From assembly GCF_000688475.1 (NCBI RefSeq), contig NZ_JIAN01000010.1:62001-126000 (forward strand): a stretch of DNA of 64,000 bases, read 5' to 3'. Position 1 is the first letter of the stretch, and each line of letters begins with the position of its first letter. Both the position numbers and the translations under genes were made by a program. Shown here piece after piece: positions 45,981 to 55,716 of this stretch. A model generated the notes under the pieces. That model had not been told where the DNA came from. It worked only from the letters and a program-made list of their open reading frames with translations, and did not search any database. Origin of the DNA: Cellulomonas sp. URHE0023 (lineage in GTDB: Bacteria; Actinomycetota; Actinomycetes; Actinomycetales; Cellulomonadaceae).

Positions 45981-46835
45981 ATGAGCACGCCACCCGCGGA
46001 CCTTCCTGCCCACGAGACGGTGCTGCTCGCGGCGTTCGAGGGGTGGAACGACGCCGGGTCGGCAGCCACCCAGGCCCTGGAGCACCTGCACGAGGTCTGG
46101 GACGCCGAGCACGTCGACGAGCTCGACCCCGAGGAGTACCACGACTTCCAGGTGAACCGCCCGATCGTGGGTCTCGGACCGGACGGGCGCCGCGAGATCA
46201 CCTGGCCGACGACCGCGGTCGCTGTCGCCACCGCACCGGGCAGCGGGAGACGCGTGGTTCTCGTGCACGGCATCGAGCCGTCCATGCGGTGGCGCCGCTA
46301 CTGCACCGAGCTGCTCGACATCGCCGCCAGTCTCGGTGTGAACACCGTCGTCACGCTCGGCGCGCTCCTCGCCGACGTACCGCACACGCGCCCGATCCCC
46401 GTGAACGCCACCAGCGAGGATGCCGAGGTCCGAGACATCTTCGGCCTCGAGCCCAACAGCTACGAAGGTCCGACCGGCATCGTCGGCGTCCTGCAGCACG
46501 AGGCCGCCACCCGTGGGCTGCGTTCGCTCTCGCTGTGGGCAGCGGTCCCCCACTACGTCGCGCACCCACCGTCCCCGAAGGCCACGCTGGCGCTCCTGCA
46601 CCGGATCGAGCAGCTGCTCGGCGAGCCGGTGCCGCTCGGTGAGCTCCCGGACGACGCCGCCGCCTGGCAGCACGGGGTCGACGAGCTCGCTGCAGAGGAC
46701 GCCGAGATCGGCGAGTACGTGCAGCAGCTCGAGGAGGCCAAGGACACCGCCGACCTCCCGGAGGCCAGCGGTGAGGCGATCGCCCAGGAGTTCGAGCGGT
46801 ACCTGCGGCGGCGCGACAAGGGCACCGGCGGCTGA
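45981..46835 (+). CDS. PAC2 family protein
   Basis: Protein of 284 aa of the PAC2 (proteasome assembly chaperone-like) family, as in Mycobacterium Rv2125. VLLAAFEGWNDAGSAAT opens the conserved fold. RPIVGLGPDGRREITWP, VLVHGIEPSMRWRRY and the core YEGPTGIVGVLQHEA are family features. A helical C-terminal region follows (QQLEEAKDTADLP). Biochemical function in bacteria is unsettled. It is about 4 kb from the proteasome genes but not in their operon. Convergent with mshC. Confidence 0.88.
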   Translation: MSTPPADLPAHETVLLAAFEGWNDAGSAATQALEHLHEVWDAEHVDELDPEEYHDFQVNRPIVGLGPDGRREITWPTTAVAVATAPGSGRRVVLVHGIEPSMRWRRYCTELLDIAASLGVNTVVTLGALLADVPHTRPIPVNATSEDAEVRDIFGLEPNSYEGPTGIVGVLQHEAATRGLRSLSLWAAVPHYVAHPPSPKATLALLHRIEQLLGEPVPLGELPDDAAAWQHGVDELAAEDAEIGEYVQQLEEAKDTADLPEASGEAIAQEFERYLRRRDKGTGG

Positions 46836-46839
46836 CCGG

Positions 46840-48087
46840 CTACAGGCGGATTCCCAGGAGCGCGTCGACGGTGCGTGCGATGACTCCCGGGGCACCCTCG
46901 ACGGGGTCCGCCGTGCCGGCGAGCGAGAGGGCCGCCCAGGCGTCGACCACTGCGAGCGCGCTCGGCGTGTCAAGGTCGTCCGCGAGGGCGGCCCGCACCG
47001 CGGCGAGGGCAGCGTCGGGGTCGGGTCCGCCGTTGCCGGAGACCGCGTCGCGCCAGCGCTCCAGCCGCTCGCGTGCCTCCACGAGCCCGGCGTCGGTCCA
47101 GTCCCAGTCGTCGCGGTAACGGTGCGCCAGGATCGCCAGCCGGATCGCCATCGGGTCGACGCCCTGCTCGCGCAGCCGCGAGACGAGCACGAGGTTGCCG
47201 AGCGACTTGCTCATCTTGTGCCCGTCGAGACCGACCATGCCCGTGTGGACGTGTACTCGCGCACCGTGCCCGGCGTCGAGCAGGCGAGCGTGCGAGGTGC
47301 TCATCTCGTGGTGCGGGAACAGCAGGTCGGAGCCGCCACCCTCGACGTCGAACGGCAGTCCGAGGGCGTCGCGCGCGATGACCGCGCACTCGATGTGCCA
47401 ACCCGGGCGGCCGGCCCCCAGGCTGCCGCCGTCCCAGGCCGGTTCACCGTCGCGGGCGCGGCGCCAGAGCAAGGGGTCGAGCGGCGCTCGCTTGCCGTGC
47501 CGTCCGGGATCCCCACCGCGCTCGGCAGAGAGCGTCCGCATCAGGTCGTCCTCCAGCCCGGCGACCTTGCCGAACGAGACGTCGGCCGACAGGTCGGCGT
47601 AGACGTCACCGAGCTCGTGGCCTTCCGTGGGCACCCGGTAGGCGGCACCGGCTGCGAGGAGCTTCTCCACGGCCTCGACGACAGCGGGAATGGCCTCGAC
47701 CACACCCGAGTAGGCGTCCGGCGGGATGACGGCCAGTGCCGCCATGTCCTCGGCGTAGAGGGCGGTCTGCGACTGCGCGAGGTCACGCCAGTCGACGCCC
47801 GTGGCCGCTGCCCGCTCGAGCAGCGGGTCGTCGACGTCCGTGACGTTCGAGGCGTACCGGACCGTGTGCCCGGCGTCGCGCCACGCCCGGCCGAGCACGT
47901 CGAAAGCGACGTAGGTGGCGGCGTGACCCATGTGGGTCGCGTCGTAGGGCGTGATGCCGCAGACGTACAGCGTCGCCTCGGTCCGAGTCGCGGCGACGAC
48001 GACCTGTCCGGTGGACGAGTCCAGGACCCTGACCGGGTCACCGGTCCCGGGGAGCGCAGGGACATGCGGCGGCGGCCAGGTGAGCAC
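46840..48087 (-). CDS. mshC: Cysteine--1-D-myo-inosityl 2-amino-2-deoxy-alpha-D-glucopyranoside ligase
   Basis: Mycothiol synthesis step joining Cys to GlcN-inositol; 415 aa, derived from cysteinyl-tRNA synthetase. GTG 48087. The HIGH-type motif is [10 protein letters not shown] and the KMSKS motif is [18 protein letters not shown] and [11 protein letters not shown] with the HH pair in [13 protein letters not shown] hold the zinc and substrate sites. The C-terminus is shorter than in CysRS, as expected for MshC. Leaderless promoter upstream. Mycothiol synthesis links to the sulfur-uptake theme of the window. Confidence 0.95.
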   Translation of the reverse strand: MLTWPPPHVPALPGTGDPVRVLDSSTGQVVVAATRTEATLYVCGITPYDATHMGHAATYVAFDVLGRAWRDAGHTVRYASNVTDVDDPLLERAAATGVDWRDLAQSQTALYAEDMAALAVIPPDAYSGVVEAIPAVVEAVEKLLAAGAAYRVPTEGHELGDVYADLSADVSFGKVAGLEDDLMRTLSAERGGDPGRHGKRAPLDPLLWRRARDGEPAWDGGSLGAGRPGWHIECAVIARDALGLPFDVEGGGSDLLFPHHEMSTSHARLLDAGHGARVHVHTGMVGLDGHKMSKSLGNLVLVSRLREQGVDPMAIRLAILAHRYRDDWDWTDAGLVEARERLERWRDAVSGNGGPDPDAALAAVRAALADDLDTPSALAVVDAWAALSLAGTADPVEGAPGVIARTVDALLGIRL

Positions 48088-48093
48088 GGCGGC

Positions 48094-48099
48094 AGCCTA
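48094..48099 (-). promoter_or_regulatory. -10 box for leaderless mshC transcript
   Basis: TAGGCT in minus orientation, six bases before GTG 48087. Confidence 0.55.
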
Positions 48100-48131
48100 A
48101 CCGCGTCCCCGCACCGCGTGGGTGCGAGGTC

Positions 48132-48137
48132 CACAAT
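48132..48137 (+). promoter_or_regulatory. -10-like box for leaderless corA transcript
   Basis: CACAAT, six bases before GTG 48144; a one-base mismatch to TANNNT at the usual leaderless spacing. Confidence 0.35.
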
Positions 48138-48143
48138 GCCCAC

Positions 48144-49169
48144 GTGAAGGATGAACCGATCCACCTGCTCGACATCACCCCCAACGCCTCCGGCGAACGC
48201 GTGGTGGCACGCACGGCGACCGGATGGGGCGACCCGGCGCTCGCTCTGCGGCGAGACGGCACGCTCTGGGTGATCGTCGAGTCACGTTCCGACCTGGCCG
48301 CGGCCTGCCGCCGGCACGGCATCGGTGAGACCGCGCTGAACATGTTGGAGCACCGTGGGCCGGGTGCGCACCCGTCGTCCGCGGACCACCCGCTGCGGGC
48401 GCGGCTCGACCGCTCGCCCGACGGCGAGATCGTGCTCACGGTCCCGACCTTGTCCTACGTCGAGCAGACCAAGGATGTGCACACCGGCGCACTTGTCAGC
48501 GTCGTCGGCGCAGGAGTCGTGCTGATGTGCGAGCTCGGTGACGCGGACGTGGTCGGCCGCGCGCTGGAGAAGCTCACAGGAGGCATCCCCGTTCCCGACG
48601 AGGGCGTCCACCAGATCCTGGCTGCGACGCTGACGTCGCTCGTCGCGGAGGCGTCTGATGTCGAGGTCGGGCTCGGCGACGCCGTTGCCGCCGTCGAGGG
48701 CGCGGTGTTCTCCAGCAGCCGGCGCAGCCCCGTGCAGGAGATCTACGACCTCAAGCGCGAGATCGCCGAGGCACGGCGCGCGCTCAGCCCCGTCACCACG
48801 GTGCTGCCCGAGCTCGTCGCCGAGGCCGAGGAGGCCGACCAGCGCAGGCAGTCGCAACCGTGGCTGCACCGGCTGACCGCCTGGGTGGACCGCCTCGACA
48901 AGCACCTGGACGCCTACGACGACCTGCTGACCGACATGCTCTCCGCGCACCTGTCCCAGGTGTCGGTGCGGCAGAACGAGGACGTCCGCAAGATCTCGTC
49001 GTGGGCGGCGATCGCCGCCGCACCGACCCTGCTGGCCAGCGTCTACGGCATGAACTTCCGGCACATGCCTGAGCTCGACTGGACCTACGGCTATCCCCTC
49101 GCCGTCGGGGCGATGCTCGTGATCTGCGGCTCCCTGTACGTGCTCTTCCGCAGGTCCGGCTGGCTGTAG
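48144..49169 (+). CDS. CorA-family divalent cation (magnesium) transporter
   Basis: Pentameric channel subunit of 341 aa. A large cytoplasmic N-terminal domain with a long helix (AWVDRLDKHLDAYDDLL region) is followed by two C-terminal membrane helices. The selectivity motif YGMNF is at about residue 293, at the end of the first helix, and the charged tail RRSGWL ends the protein. GTG 48144; divergent from mshC. Substrate could include Co or Zn. Confidence 0.9.
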   Translation: MKDEPIHLLDITPNASGERVVARTATGWGDPALALRRDGTLWVIVESRSDLAAACRRHGIGETALNMLEHRGPGAHPSSADHPLRARLDRSPDGEIVLTVPTLSYVEQTKDVHTGALVSVVGAGVVLMCELGDADVVGRALEKLTGGIPVPDEGVHQILAATLTSLVAEASDVEVGLGDAVAAVEGAVFSSSRRSPVQEIYDLKREIAEARRALSPVTTVLPELVAEAEEADQRRQSQPWLHRLTAWVDRLDKHLDAYDDLLTDMLSAHLSQVSVRQNEDVRKISSWAAIAAAPTLLASVYGMNFRHMPELDWTYGYPLAVGAMLVICGSLYVLFRRSGWL

Positions 49170-49173
49170 CGGC

Positions 49174-50076
49174 CTACGCGGTCGCGTTCGGCTCCAGCAC
49201 GCCGGTCAGCAGGAGGATGACGACGAGGGCGGCCAGCCCGAGGCGGTAGTAGACGAACGGGCGGTAGCTGAACGTCGAGACGATCTTCAGGAACACGATG
49301 ATCACCAGGTAGCCGACGACGAAGGCCACCAGCGTCGCGACGAGCGTCGCGAACAAGCCGGGCGTGCCGGCGGTGCCGAAGTCCCCGACGCTCTTGGCGA
49401 GCTGGAAGAGCCCCGACCCGAACACCGCGGGGATGGCTAGCAGGAACGAGTACCGCGCGGCCGCCTCTCGGGTGTAGCCCATGAGCAGGCCGCCGGTGAT
49501 GGTGCCGCCGGACCGGGACACACCGGGCACGAGCGCGAGGGCCTGCCAGAACCCGAACTGGACGGCGTTCCTTCCCGTCATCTGCTCGAGCGCGAGGCGT
49601 TTCGCACCCACCTTGTCCGCCCAGCCGAGCAGCAACCCGAAGACCGCCAGCGTGAGAGCGATGAGCCACAGGTTGCGGAACGTCTTCTCGATCGCGTCCT
49701 GGAAGAGGAGTCCGAGCACGACGATGGGGATGGAGCCGAGCACGATGAACCACGCCATCAGGGCGTCGTGGTCAGACGTCTCACCGACCGGTGCACCGAG
49801 CCGCGCCTGCCAGGACGTGCCCAACGACCCGCGCAGCGCGGACCACCACGCCCGGGCGATCCGTGCGATGTCCCGCCGGAAGTACAGGAGAACCGCTGTC
49901 TCGGTGCCCAGCTGGGTGATCGCCGTGAAGGCCGCGCCGGGATCGGAACCGATCAGGTCGCCGACGATGCGCAGGTGCGCGCTCGACGAGATCGGCAGGA
50001 ACTCGGTCAACCCCTGGACGAGCCCCAGCAGGATCGCCTCACCCACACCCATTCCCGAAGTCACGAGCCGAACCAT
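49174..50076 (-). CDS. uppP: Undecaprenyl-diphosphatase
   Basis: Membrane phosphatase (BacA family) recycling undecaprenyl pyrophosphate for peptidoglycan synthesis; 300 aa. Glu/Ser motif [11 protein letters not shown] and the second motif [14 protein letters not shown] are present, as well as about eight membrane helices. The start is uncertain: ATG 50076 is used, but GTG 50064 and ATG 50052 ([10 protein letters not shown]) are possible and none has a strong ribosome site. Convergent with corA (4 bases between stops). Confidence 0.94.
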   Translation of the reverse strand: MVRLVTSGMGVGEAILLGLVQGLTEFLPISSSAHLRIVGDLIGSDPGAAFTAITQLGTETAVLLYFRRDIARIARAWWSALRGSLGTSWQARLGAPVGETSDHDALMAWFIVLGSIPIVVLGLLFQDAIEKTFRNLWLIALTLAVFGLLLGWADKVGAKRLALEQMTGRNAVQFGFWQALALVPGVSRSGGTITGGLLMGYTREAAARYSFLLAIPAVFGSGLFQLAKSVGDFGTAGTPGLFATLVATLVAFVVGYLVIIVFLKIVSTFSYRPFVYYRLGLAALVVILLLTGVLEPNATA

Positions 50077-50116
50077 AACGGTGCCGTGTTGCCCCGAACG
50101 TGCAGGCGGCGCCGAT

Positions 50117-50122
50117 TAGTGT
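50117..50122 (+). promoter_or_regulatory. -10 box for near-leaderless aldo/keto reductase transcript
   Basis: TAGTGT, eight bases before ATG 50131; no Shine-Dalgarno. Confidence 0.45.
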
Positions 50123-50130
50123 TGCGCCTC

Positions 50131-51090
50131 ATGGAACAGCGCCACCTGGGCCGCACCGGTCTGCGGGTCTCCCGGCTCGGGCTCGGCACGATGACGTGGA
50201 GCCGCGACACCGACGCGCACGACGCGTCCGAGCAGCTACGCGACTTCGCCGACTCCGGCGGCACCCTGATCGACACGTCGGCCTCCTACGCCGACGGGGG
50301 TGCCGAAGAGCTCCTCGGCACGCTCCTGGGTGACGTGGTCCCGCGTGAGGAGATGGTGCTGTGCACCAAGGCGGGCATCCGCCAGACCGCCACGGGCGGG
50401 GTGGTGGACGCCTCACGCGGTGGCCTGCTCAGCTCGCTCGACGCATCACTGCGACGGCTGCGCACCGACCACGTGGACCTGTGGCTCGTCCAGACGCCCG
50501 ACCCTCGCACCCCGCTCGACGAGACCATCTCGGCGCTGCGACTCGCGGTCACGAGCGGGCGCGCACGCTACGTCGGCCTGTCCAACCACGCCGGCTGGCA
50601 GGTTGCCCGAGCCGCCACCTTGCTCGAACGTGAGATCGGACTGACCGCCGTCGAGGCGGAGTACTCGCTGCTGCAGCGCGGGATCGAGCGAGAGGTCCTC
50701 CCCGCGTCCACCGTGCTGGGCGTCGGCGTGCTCGCCTGGTCGCCGCTCGGCCGTGGCGTCCTGACGGGGAAGTACCGCCGGACCATCCCGGCGGACTCCC
50801 GGGCGGCGTCACCTCACCTGGCCGGGTTCGTCGAGCCCTACCTGGCACGGTCGTCGGCCGCGATCGTCGAGGCGGTGGCCACCGCGGCAGAGGGACTCGA
50901 GCGCACAGCGCTGGAGGTGGCCCTCGCCTGGGTGCTCAGCCAGGGGATCTCGTCAGCGATCGTGGGAGCCCGGACCGCGACGCAGCTCCGGGCCTCGCTC
51001 GCCGCACAGGATCTCGAGCTCCCCGACGAGCTGCGTCGCGCGCTCAGCGAGATCAGCGCACCGGCTCTCGGGTACCCCGAGCGGTTCTAG
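50131..51090 (+). CDS. Aldo/keto reductase
   Basis: NADPH-dependent TIM-barrel oxidoreductase of 319 aa. ATG 50131 gives MEQRHLGRTGLRVSRLGLG. The catalytic Asp and Tyr are in IDTSASYADGGAEE and the Lys in VLCTKAGIR. The usual His of the tetrad (QIH/LIH motif) is replaced by Gln in DLWLVQTPDP. YVGLSNHAGW and IVGARTATQL are coenzyme-contact motifs. Substrate unknown. The His change may alter reactivity but also occurs in some steroid reductases and other AKRs. Confidence 0.9.
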   Translation: MEQRHLGRTGLRVSRLGLGTMTWSRDTDAHDASEQLRDFADSGGTLIDTSASYADGGAEELLGTLLGDVVPREEMVLCTKAGIRQTATGGVVDASRGGLLSSLDASLRRLRTDHVDLWLVQTPDPRTPLDETISALRLAVTSGRARYVGLSNHAGWQVARAATLLEREIGLTAVEAEYSLLQRGIEREVLPASTVLGVGVLAWSPLGRGVLTGKYRRTIPADSRAASPHLAGFVEPYLARSSAAIVEAVATAAEGLERTALEVALAWVLSQGISSAIVGARTATQLRASLAAQDLELPDELRRALSEISAPALGYPERF

Positions 51091-51098
51091 GCGTCCGC

Positions 51099-51386
51099 TC
51101 AGGCCTCGGCCAGATCGTCGACAGACGCGTCGACGTCCTCGTCCTCGTACTCCTCGTCGTCCTCGTCGTCGTCCTCGTCGTCGTCCTCCTCCGCGAGGTA
51201 GAACGGCGTCGCCTCGCCGTGCACCGTGCCGAGGGCGTCGTCGTAGACCTCGAAGGCGTCAGCCAGGATGTCGTACGCGTCGTCGACTGCAGGGTCGTCC
51301 TCACCGTGGGGTGAGGCGACTGCTGTGTAGTGGGCCTCGAGGGCTGCGATCAGGCGGTCCAGTGCGGCACGCGGGTCGACGGTCAT
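51099..51386 (-). CDS. Highly acidic small protein, conserved hypothetical
   Basis: Protein of 95 aa. The first 60 residues look helical (RAALDRLIAALEAHYTAVA). Residues 65-90 are an almost uninterrupted Asp/Glu run with a few Tyr/Val. ATG 51386 has TAACGT six bases upstream and no ribosome site. Homologues in related genomes carry inconsistent names; I do not assign a function. Confidence 0.7.
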   Translation of the reverse strand: MTVDPRAALDRLIAALEAHYTAVASPHGEDDPAVDDAYDILADAFEVYDDALGTVHGEATPFYLAEEDDDEDDDEDDEEYEDEDVDASVDDLAEA

Positions 51387-51392
51387 GCGACG

Positions 51393-51398
51393 ACGTTA
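51393..51398 (-). promoter_or_regulatory. -10 box for leaderless acidic-protein transcript
   Basis: TAACGT in minus orientation, six bases before ATG 51386. Confidence 0.5.
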
Positions 51399-51426
51399 GC
51401 CTCCTGCGCGGCACAATGGCAGCGCG

Positions 51427-51432
51427 TAAGGT
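51427..51432 (+). promoter_or_regulatory. Candidate -10 box for the DUF5703 gene
   Basis: TAAGGT, 65 bases before ATG 51498, on the strand opposite to the leaderless box at 51393, forming a compact divergent promoter region. Confidence 0.35.
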
Positions 51433-51497
51433 GTCTCGGCACCGGGAGGACTTCGAGTTGCGACGTGGGTCCGACCACGGCGAGGACGAGGTGACGG

Positions 51498-51752
51498 ATG
51501 GCAGACGGTCAGACACGGACGAAGCGCCCCGACTGGGTCGCACAAGGCGGTCAGTACGAGTACCGCGTGCTCAGGATCCCTGCGGCCGTCTCACGCAACG
51601 ACGCGCGCCGCATGCTCACAGAGCAGGCCGAGCTGGGCCGCTGGGAGCTCTCGAGAACACTCCTGTTCGCGGGCGGGGAACGCAAGGTCTGGTTGCGGCG
51701 CAAGGTGATCCGCGTCCGCTCGACCCTCGCCGAGACCACGACCTCCGAGTAG
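51498..51752 (+). CDS. DUF5703 family protein
   Basis: Small basic protein of 84 aa. YEYRVLRIPAAVSRNDARRM, LGRWELSRTLLFAGGERKVW and LRRKVIRVR form the whole conserved domain of this actinobacterial family. No membrane segment. Function unknown. The ribosome site is weak (GAGG about ten bases upstream). Confidence 0.85.
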   Translation: MADGQTRTKRPDWVAQGGQYEYRVLRIPAAVSRNDARRMLTEQAELGRWELSRTLLFAGGERKVWLRRKVIRVRSTLAETTTSE

Positions 51753-51785
51753 CCGCTGCGCCGCTGACGCGAAGCCGACGCTCGC

Positions 51786-52127
51786 TCAGGCGTGGGCGAC
51801 GCGCCGAGCACGAGTCACGCGATCCCGTCCCCGGAACTCGTCCACGGTGATCGCTGGACGGCAGTCGCGGAGCCAGCTCTGGACCTCGATGAGGTTCGCC
51901 ACGTCCCCGCCGGAGTCCTGGGTCTCGTCGTCCGCCGGATCCGCTGCGGCGCCGTCGTGGGAGACGGTGATCCCGAGGGCGGTGAGGAACGCCGTCGCGC
52001 GGTAGACGTTCAGCGTCCGGTCTGCGAGGTCCAGACGGTCCATGGCGATGCGCACCTCGCGCTCGTCGACCCGGTGGACCGGCGCGTCCAAGGGACCAGC
52101 CGTCCTGCTGTGCGCGTACTCGTTCAT
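51786..52127 (-). CDS. Hypothetical protein
   Basis: Protein of 113 aa, ATG 52127 with GAGGGAG upstream. A helical segment VDEREVRIAMDRLDLADRTL and ATAFLTALGITVSHDG are the most ordered parts; the middle is acidic. No family recognised. Codon usage and the good ribosome site support it as a real gene. Confidence 0.6.
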   Translation of the reverse strand: MNEYAHSRTAGPLDAPVHRVDEREVRIAMDRLDLADRTLNVYRATAFLTALGITVSHDGAAADPADDETQDSGGDVANLIEVQSWLRDCRPAITVDEFRGRDRVTRARRVAHA

Positions 52128-52215
52128 GGCCGACTCCCTCGTCGCGGGGCTTCCTTGCCCCCTCCATCGACAGCAGGTGCCCCGTTGAGGAGCAGTTCAC
52201 CCCGACGAACAGAGA

Positions 52216-53547
52216 TCAGCAGTCGCGCAGCAGCCGGTCGAGCACCCGGGTCCCGAACAGGAGTGCGTCTGTGGGCACGCGCTCGTCCACGCCGTGGAAC
52301 ATGCCTGCGAAGTCCAGCTCGGGGGGCAGTCGAAGCGGCGCGAAGCCGTAGCCGCGGATGCCCAGACGGGCCAGAGACTTGTTGTCCGTGCCGCCCGAGA
52401 GCGTGTAGGGCAGGACGACGGCGTCCGGATCCTCGGCGACGAGAGCGTCGACCATCCGGTCCACCAGGTCGCCGGAGAACGGGACCTCGAGCGCTTGGTC
52501 GTGGTGCAGCGGCGTGACCGTGACGTGCTCGCCCGCGAGCGCACGGACGGTCGTCAGGAACTCCTCCTCGTACCCCGGCAGGAAGCGCCCGTCGACCGTC
52601 GCCTCCGCCGAGCCTGGGATGACGTTCGCCTTGTAGCCGGCGGTGAGCTGCGTGGGGTTGGTGGTGTTGCGCAGCGTGGCGCCGACGAACTTGCCGGCGG
52701 GTCCGAGCGCGGCGACGAGGGCGTCGATCCCGGCAGGGTCCTCGGGGTCGTACGGGAGCCCGGTGAGCTTGCCGACGCCGTCGAGGAGCGCCCGAACCGT
52801 GGGCGTGAGCTGCAGCGGCCACGGGTGCCGGCCCAGCCGGGCGACCGCCTCGGCCAGGTGCGTCACCGCGTTGTCGACGTTCACCTGGCTTCCATGGCCC
52901 GCACGGCCGTCTGCGACGAGGCGCAGCCAGGACAGGCCCTTCTCGGCCGTCTGCAGCAGGTAGGCGCGGCGGCCGTCGACGTCGACGGAGAAGCCGCCGA
53001 CCTCGCTGATCGCCTCGGTCGCACCCTCGAAGAGCTCAGGCCGGTGGTCGACGGCCCAGCGTGCACCCTTGGCGCCGCCCGCCTCCTCGTCGGCGAACAT
53101 CGCGACCACGACGTCCCGCGCCGGCCGACGACCCTCCCGGGCCATCTGCCGCACGACCGCCAGGATCATCGCGTCCATGTCCTTCATGTCCACGGCCCCG
53201 CGGCCCCAGATCAGGCCGTCGACCTCCTCGGCGCCGAAGGGGTCCACCGACCAGTCGTCGGCCCGTGCCGGAACCACGTCGAGGTGCCCGTGCAGGACGA
53301 GCGCGGGGCGGGACGAGTCCGAGCCTTCGAGCCGGACGACGACGCTGGAGCGACCCGGTTCGCTCTCGAACAGCTCGGGGTCGAGTCCGACCTCGGTGAG
53401 CAGGCCCATCACGTGCTCGGCGGCTGCTCGCTCCCCCGGGCCCGAGTCGTCACCGTAGTTCGACGTGTCGATCCGGATCAGGTCCCGGCAGATCTCGACG
53501 ACCTCGTCCTGGGCGGTCACGGGCGAGGACGGTCCGGTGGCGGGCAT
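52216..53547 (-). CDS. M20-family metallopeptidase/deacylase
   Basis: Two-zinc hydrolase of 443 aa (ArgE/DapE/CPG2-like). ATG 53547. Metal and catalytic residues: LVLHGHLDVVP, WGRGAVDMKD, FADEEAGGAKG and SGGTDNKSLARLG near the end; the dimerisation domain is the region around GHGSQVNVDNAV. Full set of ligands is present. The substrate is probably a dipeptide or N-acyl amino acid. It lies 22 bases downstream of the M3 peptidase gene, so both may act in peptide turnover. Confidence 0.9.
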   Translation of the reverse strand: MPATGPSSPVTAQDEVVEICRDLIRIDTSNYGDDSGPGERAAAEHVMGLLTEVGLDPELFESEPGRSSVVVRLEGSDSSRPALVLHGHLDVVPARADDWSVDPFGAEEVDGLIWGRGAVDMKDMDAMILAVVRQMAREGRRPARDVVVAMFADEEAGGAKGARWAVDHRPELFEGATEAISEVGGFSVDVDGRRAYLLQTAEKGLSWLRLVADGRAGHGSQVNVDNAVTHLAEAVARLGRHPWPLQLTPTVRALLDGVGKLTGLPYDPEDPAGIDALVAALGPAGKFVGATLRNTTNPTQLTAGYKANVIPGSAEATVDGRFLPGYEEEFLTTVRALAGEHVTVTPLHHDQALEVPFSGDLVDRMVDALVAEDPDAVVLPYTLSGGTDNKSLARLGIRGYGFAPLRLPPELDFAGMFHGVDERVPTDALLFGTRVLDRLLRDC

Positions 53548-53569
53548 GGCGACCAACCTACCGGGGCCG

Positions 53570-55642
53570 TCAGGATGCCGTGGTGGCCGTCAGACCCCGC
53601 CGCACGAGCAGCGGCTCGATGATCGGGTCACGGCCACGCAGGTCGCGGAACGCCTCCATCGAGTCGACCGAACCCCCGCGCGAGAGCAGCTTCGTGCGGA
53701 ACGTGTCGCCGTTCTCCCGCCGCAGGCCGCCGTTCTCGCGGAACCACTCGACCGTGTCCGCGTCCAGCACCTCCGACCAGATGTAGGAGTAGTAGCCGGC
53801 CGAGTAGCCGCCTCCGAAGATGTGGTTGAAGTAGCTCGTCCGGTACCGGGGCGGCACCGGCGTGAAGGCGACGCCCGCCTTCTCCAGCGCGGCCGCCTCG
53901 AACGCCTCGACCTGCGTGACATCGGTGGGGACCTCGTCGGGCGAGAGCCGGTACCAGGCCTGGTCGAGCAGCGCGGCAGCCAGGTACTCGGTCGTCGCGA
54001 AGCCCTCACCGTCCTGACGGGCGGCCAGGAGCGTGTCGACCCATGCGCTCGGCATGGGCTCGCCGGTCTCGTGGTGCAACGCGAACGCGCGCACGATCGA
54101 GGGCTCCCACGCCCAGATCTCGTTGACCTGGGACGGGTACTCCACGAAGTCCCGAGGCACCTCGGTGCCGGACTGGGACGGCCACCGCACCGCCGAGAAC
54201 AGCCCGTGGAGGGCATGACCGAACTCGTGGAAGAGCGTGATCACGTTGTCCCAGGTCAGCAGCGTGGGCTCACCTGAGGGTGGCTTCGGGATGTTGAGGT
54301 TGTTCACCACGACCGCCGGCTCACCCAGGAGAGCGGACTGGTCGACGAGGTTGTTCATCCAGGCTCCGCCGCGCTTCGACTCCCTGGTCCAGAAGTCACC
54401 GAGGAACAGGCCGGTCCCGGTGCCGTCCTCGTCGAACACCTCGAACACCCGGACGTCCGGGTGGTAGCCCACCAGGTCGTGCCGCTCGGCGAACGTCACG
54501 CCGTACAGGTGGTTCGCGGCCCGGAACACCCCGTCGGCGAGCACCCGCTCGAGCTCCAGGTACGGCCGCAGCTGGTCCTCGCTCAGCGACCGCTTCTCCT
54601 TCTTGACCCGCTCGGCGTAGAACGCCCAGTCCCACGGCTCGAGGGTTGCGCCCGGGTGGTCACCCTCCAGGGCGGCAGCCAGCTCCGCCGCCTCGACCTT
54701 CGCGTTGGCGACAGCGGCAGGGGCGAGCTTCTCGAGGATGTCTGCCACGGCCTCGGCCGTCTTGGCCGTGGCGTCGGCGGCCACGTACTCCGCGTGGTGC
54801 GCGTACCCGAGCAGCTGCGCACGTTCGGCTCGCTTGCGGGCGAGGCCGAGCAGCGTCGCCCGTGTGTCGTGCGCGTCGCCTGCGGCACCACGGCCGATCG
54901 ACGCGCGGAACACCCGCTCGCGCACGGCCCGGTCGGTCAGGGACGTGAGCGGCGCCTGCTGCGTCGGCAGCTCCAGCTCGATCAGCCAGCCGTCCTCGTG
55001 GCCACGGTCCCGGGCCGCCTTGGCAGCCGCGTCCCGCGCGTCCTCGGGGAGCCCGTCGAGCTCGCGCTCGTGCGTCACCAGGACGGCCGCGGCATTCGTG
55101 GCGGCGAGCAGGTCCCGACCGAATGCCGTCTCGAGCGAGTTGATCTCGGCGTTCAGGACGCGCAGGCGGTTCTGGGAGGGCTCGTCGAGACCCACACCCG
55201 ACCGGACGAACTGGATGTACGTGCGCTCGAGAAGCCACGCGGTGTCGGGCTCGAGGTCCTTCGCCGACGCCTTGAGGGCCTCGATGCGGGCGAACAGCCG
55301 CGGGTCCAGGTAGATCGCGTCGTGGTGCGCGGCGAGCAGCGGGGCGATCTCCTCCTCGATCGCGTCGAGGCCGGGCGAGGAGTCCGAGCTGGACTGGTTG
55401 AAGAACGAGACCGCCGCACGATGCAGCAACCGGCCCGAGCACTCGAGCGCTGCCAGCGTGTTCTCGACCGTCGGGTCGTCCGGGTCGGACGCGATCGACT
55501 CGATCTCGGCGCGCTGCTCGGCCATGCCGGCGAGCAGCGCCGGACGGTAGTGCTCCTCACGGATTCGTGCATGGTCCGGCAGGCCGTACGGCAGCGTCGG
55601 CGGGGTCGCGAAAGGGTTGTCAGCGGCGAGATCGGTCGTCAT
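53570..55642 (-). CDS. M3-family metallopeptidase (peptidyl-dipeptidase Dcp type)
   Basis: Cytosolic zinc peptidase of 690 aa; ATG 55642 with GAGG upstream. The frame extends another 330 codons upstream across ald, which is clearly another gene. The active site is LFHEFGHALHGLFS with the third ligand Glu downstream in VEYPSQVNEIW. FNHIFGGGYSAGYYSYIWSE is the conserved substrate loop. Length and C-terminus match Dcp/OpdA-type enzymes degrading short peptides. Confidence 0.92.
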   Translation of the reverse strand: MTTDLAADNPFATPPTLPYGLPDHARIREEHYRPALLAGMAEQRAEIESIASDPDDPTVENTLAALECSGRLLHRAAVSFFNQSSSDSSPGLDAIEEEIAPLLAAHHDAIYLDPRLFARIEALKASAKDLEPDTAWLLERTYIQFVRSGVGLDEPSQNRLRVLNAEINSLETAFGRDLLAATNAAAVLVTHERELDGLPEDARDAAAKAARDRGHEDGWLIELELPTQQAPLTSLTDRAVRERVFRASIGRGAAGDAHDTRATLLGLARKRAERAQLLGYAHHAEYVAADATAKTAEAVADILEKLAPAAVANAKVEAAELAAALEGDHPGATLEPWDWAFYAERVKKEKRSLSEDQLRPYLELERVLADGVFRAANHLYGVTFAERHDLVGYHPDVRVFEVFDEDGTGTGLFLGDFWTRESKRGGAWMNNLVDQSALLGEPAVVVNNLNIPKPPSGEPTLLTWDNVITLFHEFGHALHGLFSAVRWPSQSGTEVPRDFVEYPSQVNEIWAWEPSIVRAFALHHETGEPMPSAWVDTLLAARQDGEGFATTEYLAAALLDQAWYRLSPDEVPTDVTQVEAFEAAALEKAGVAFTPVPPRYRTSYFNHIFGGGYSAGYYSYIWSEVLDADTVEWFRENGGLRRENGDTFRTKLLSRGGSVDSMEAFRDLRGRDPIIEPLLVRRGLTATTAS

Positions 55643-55716
55643 GTCCTCATCATGTCCGACGTCGGAAGGGCGCTCCTCCCTGTTTCCGGTCCGTCGCCGT
55701 GCCGGCCGACTCGACG

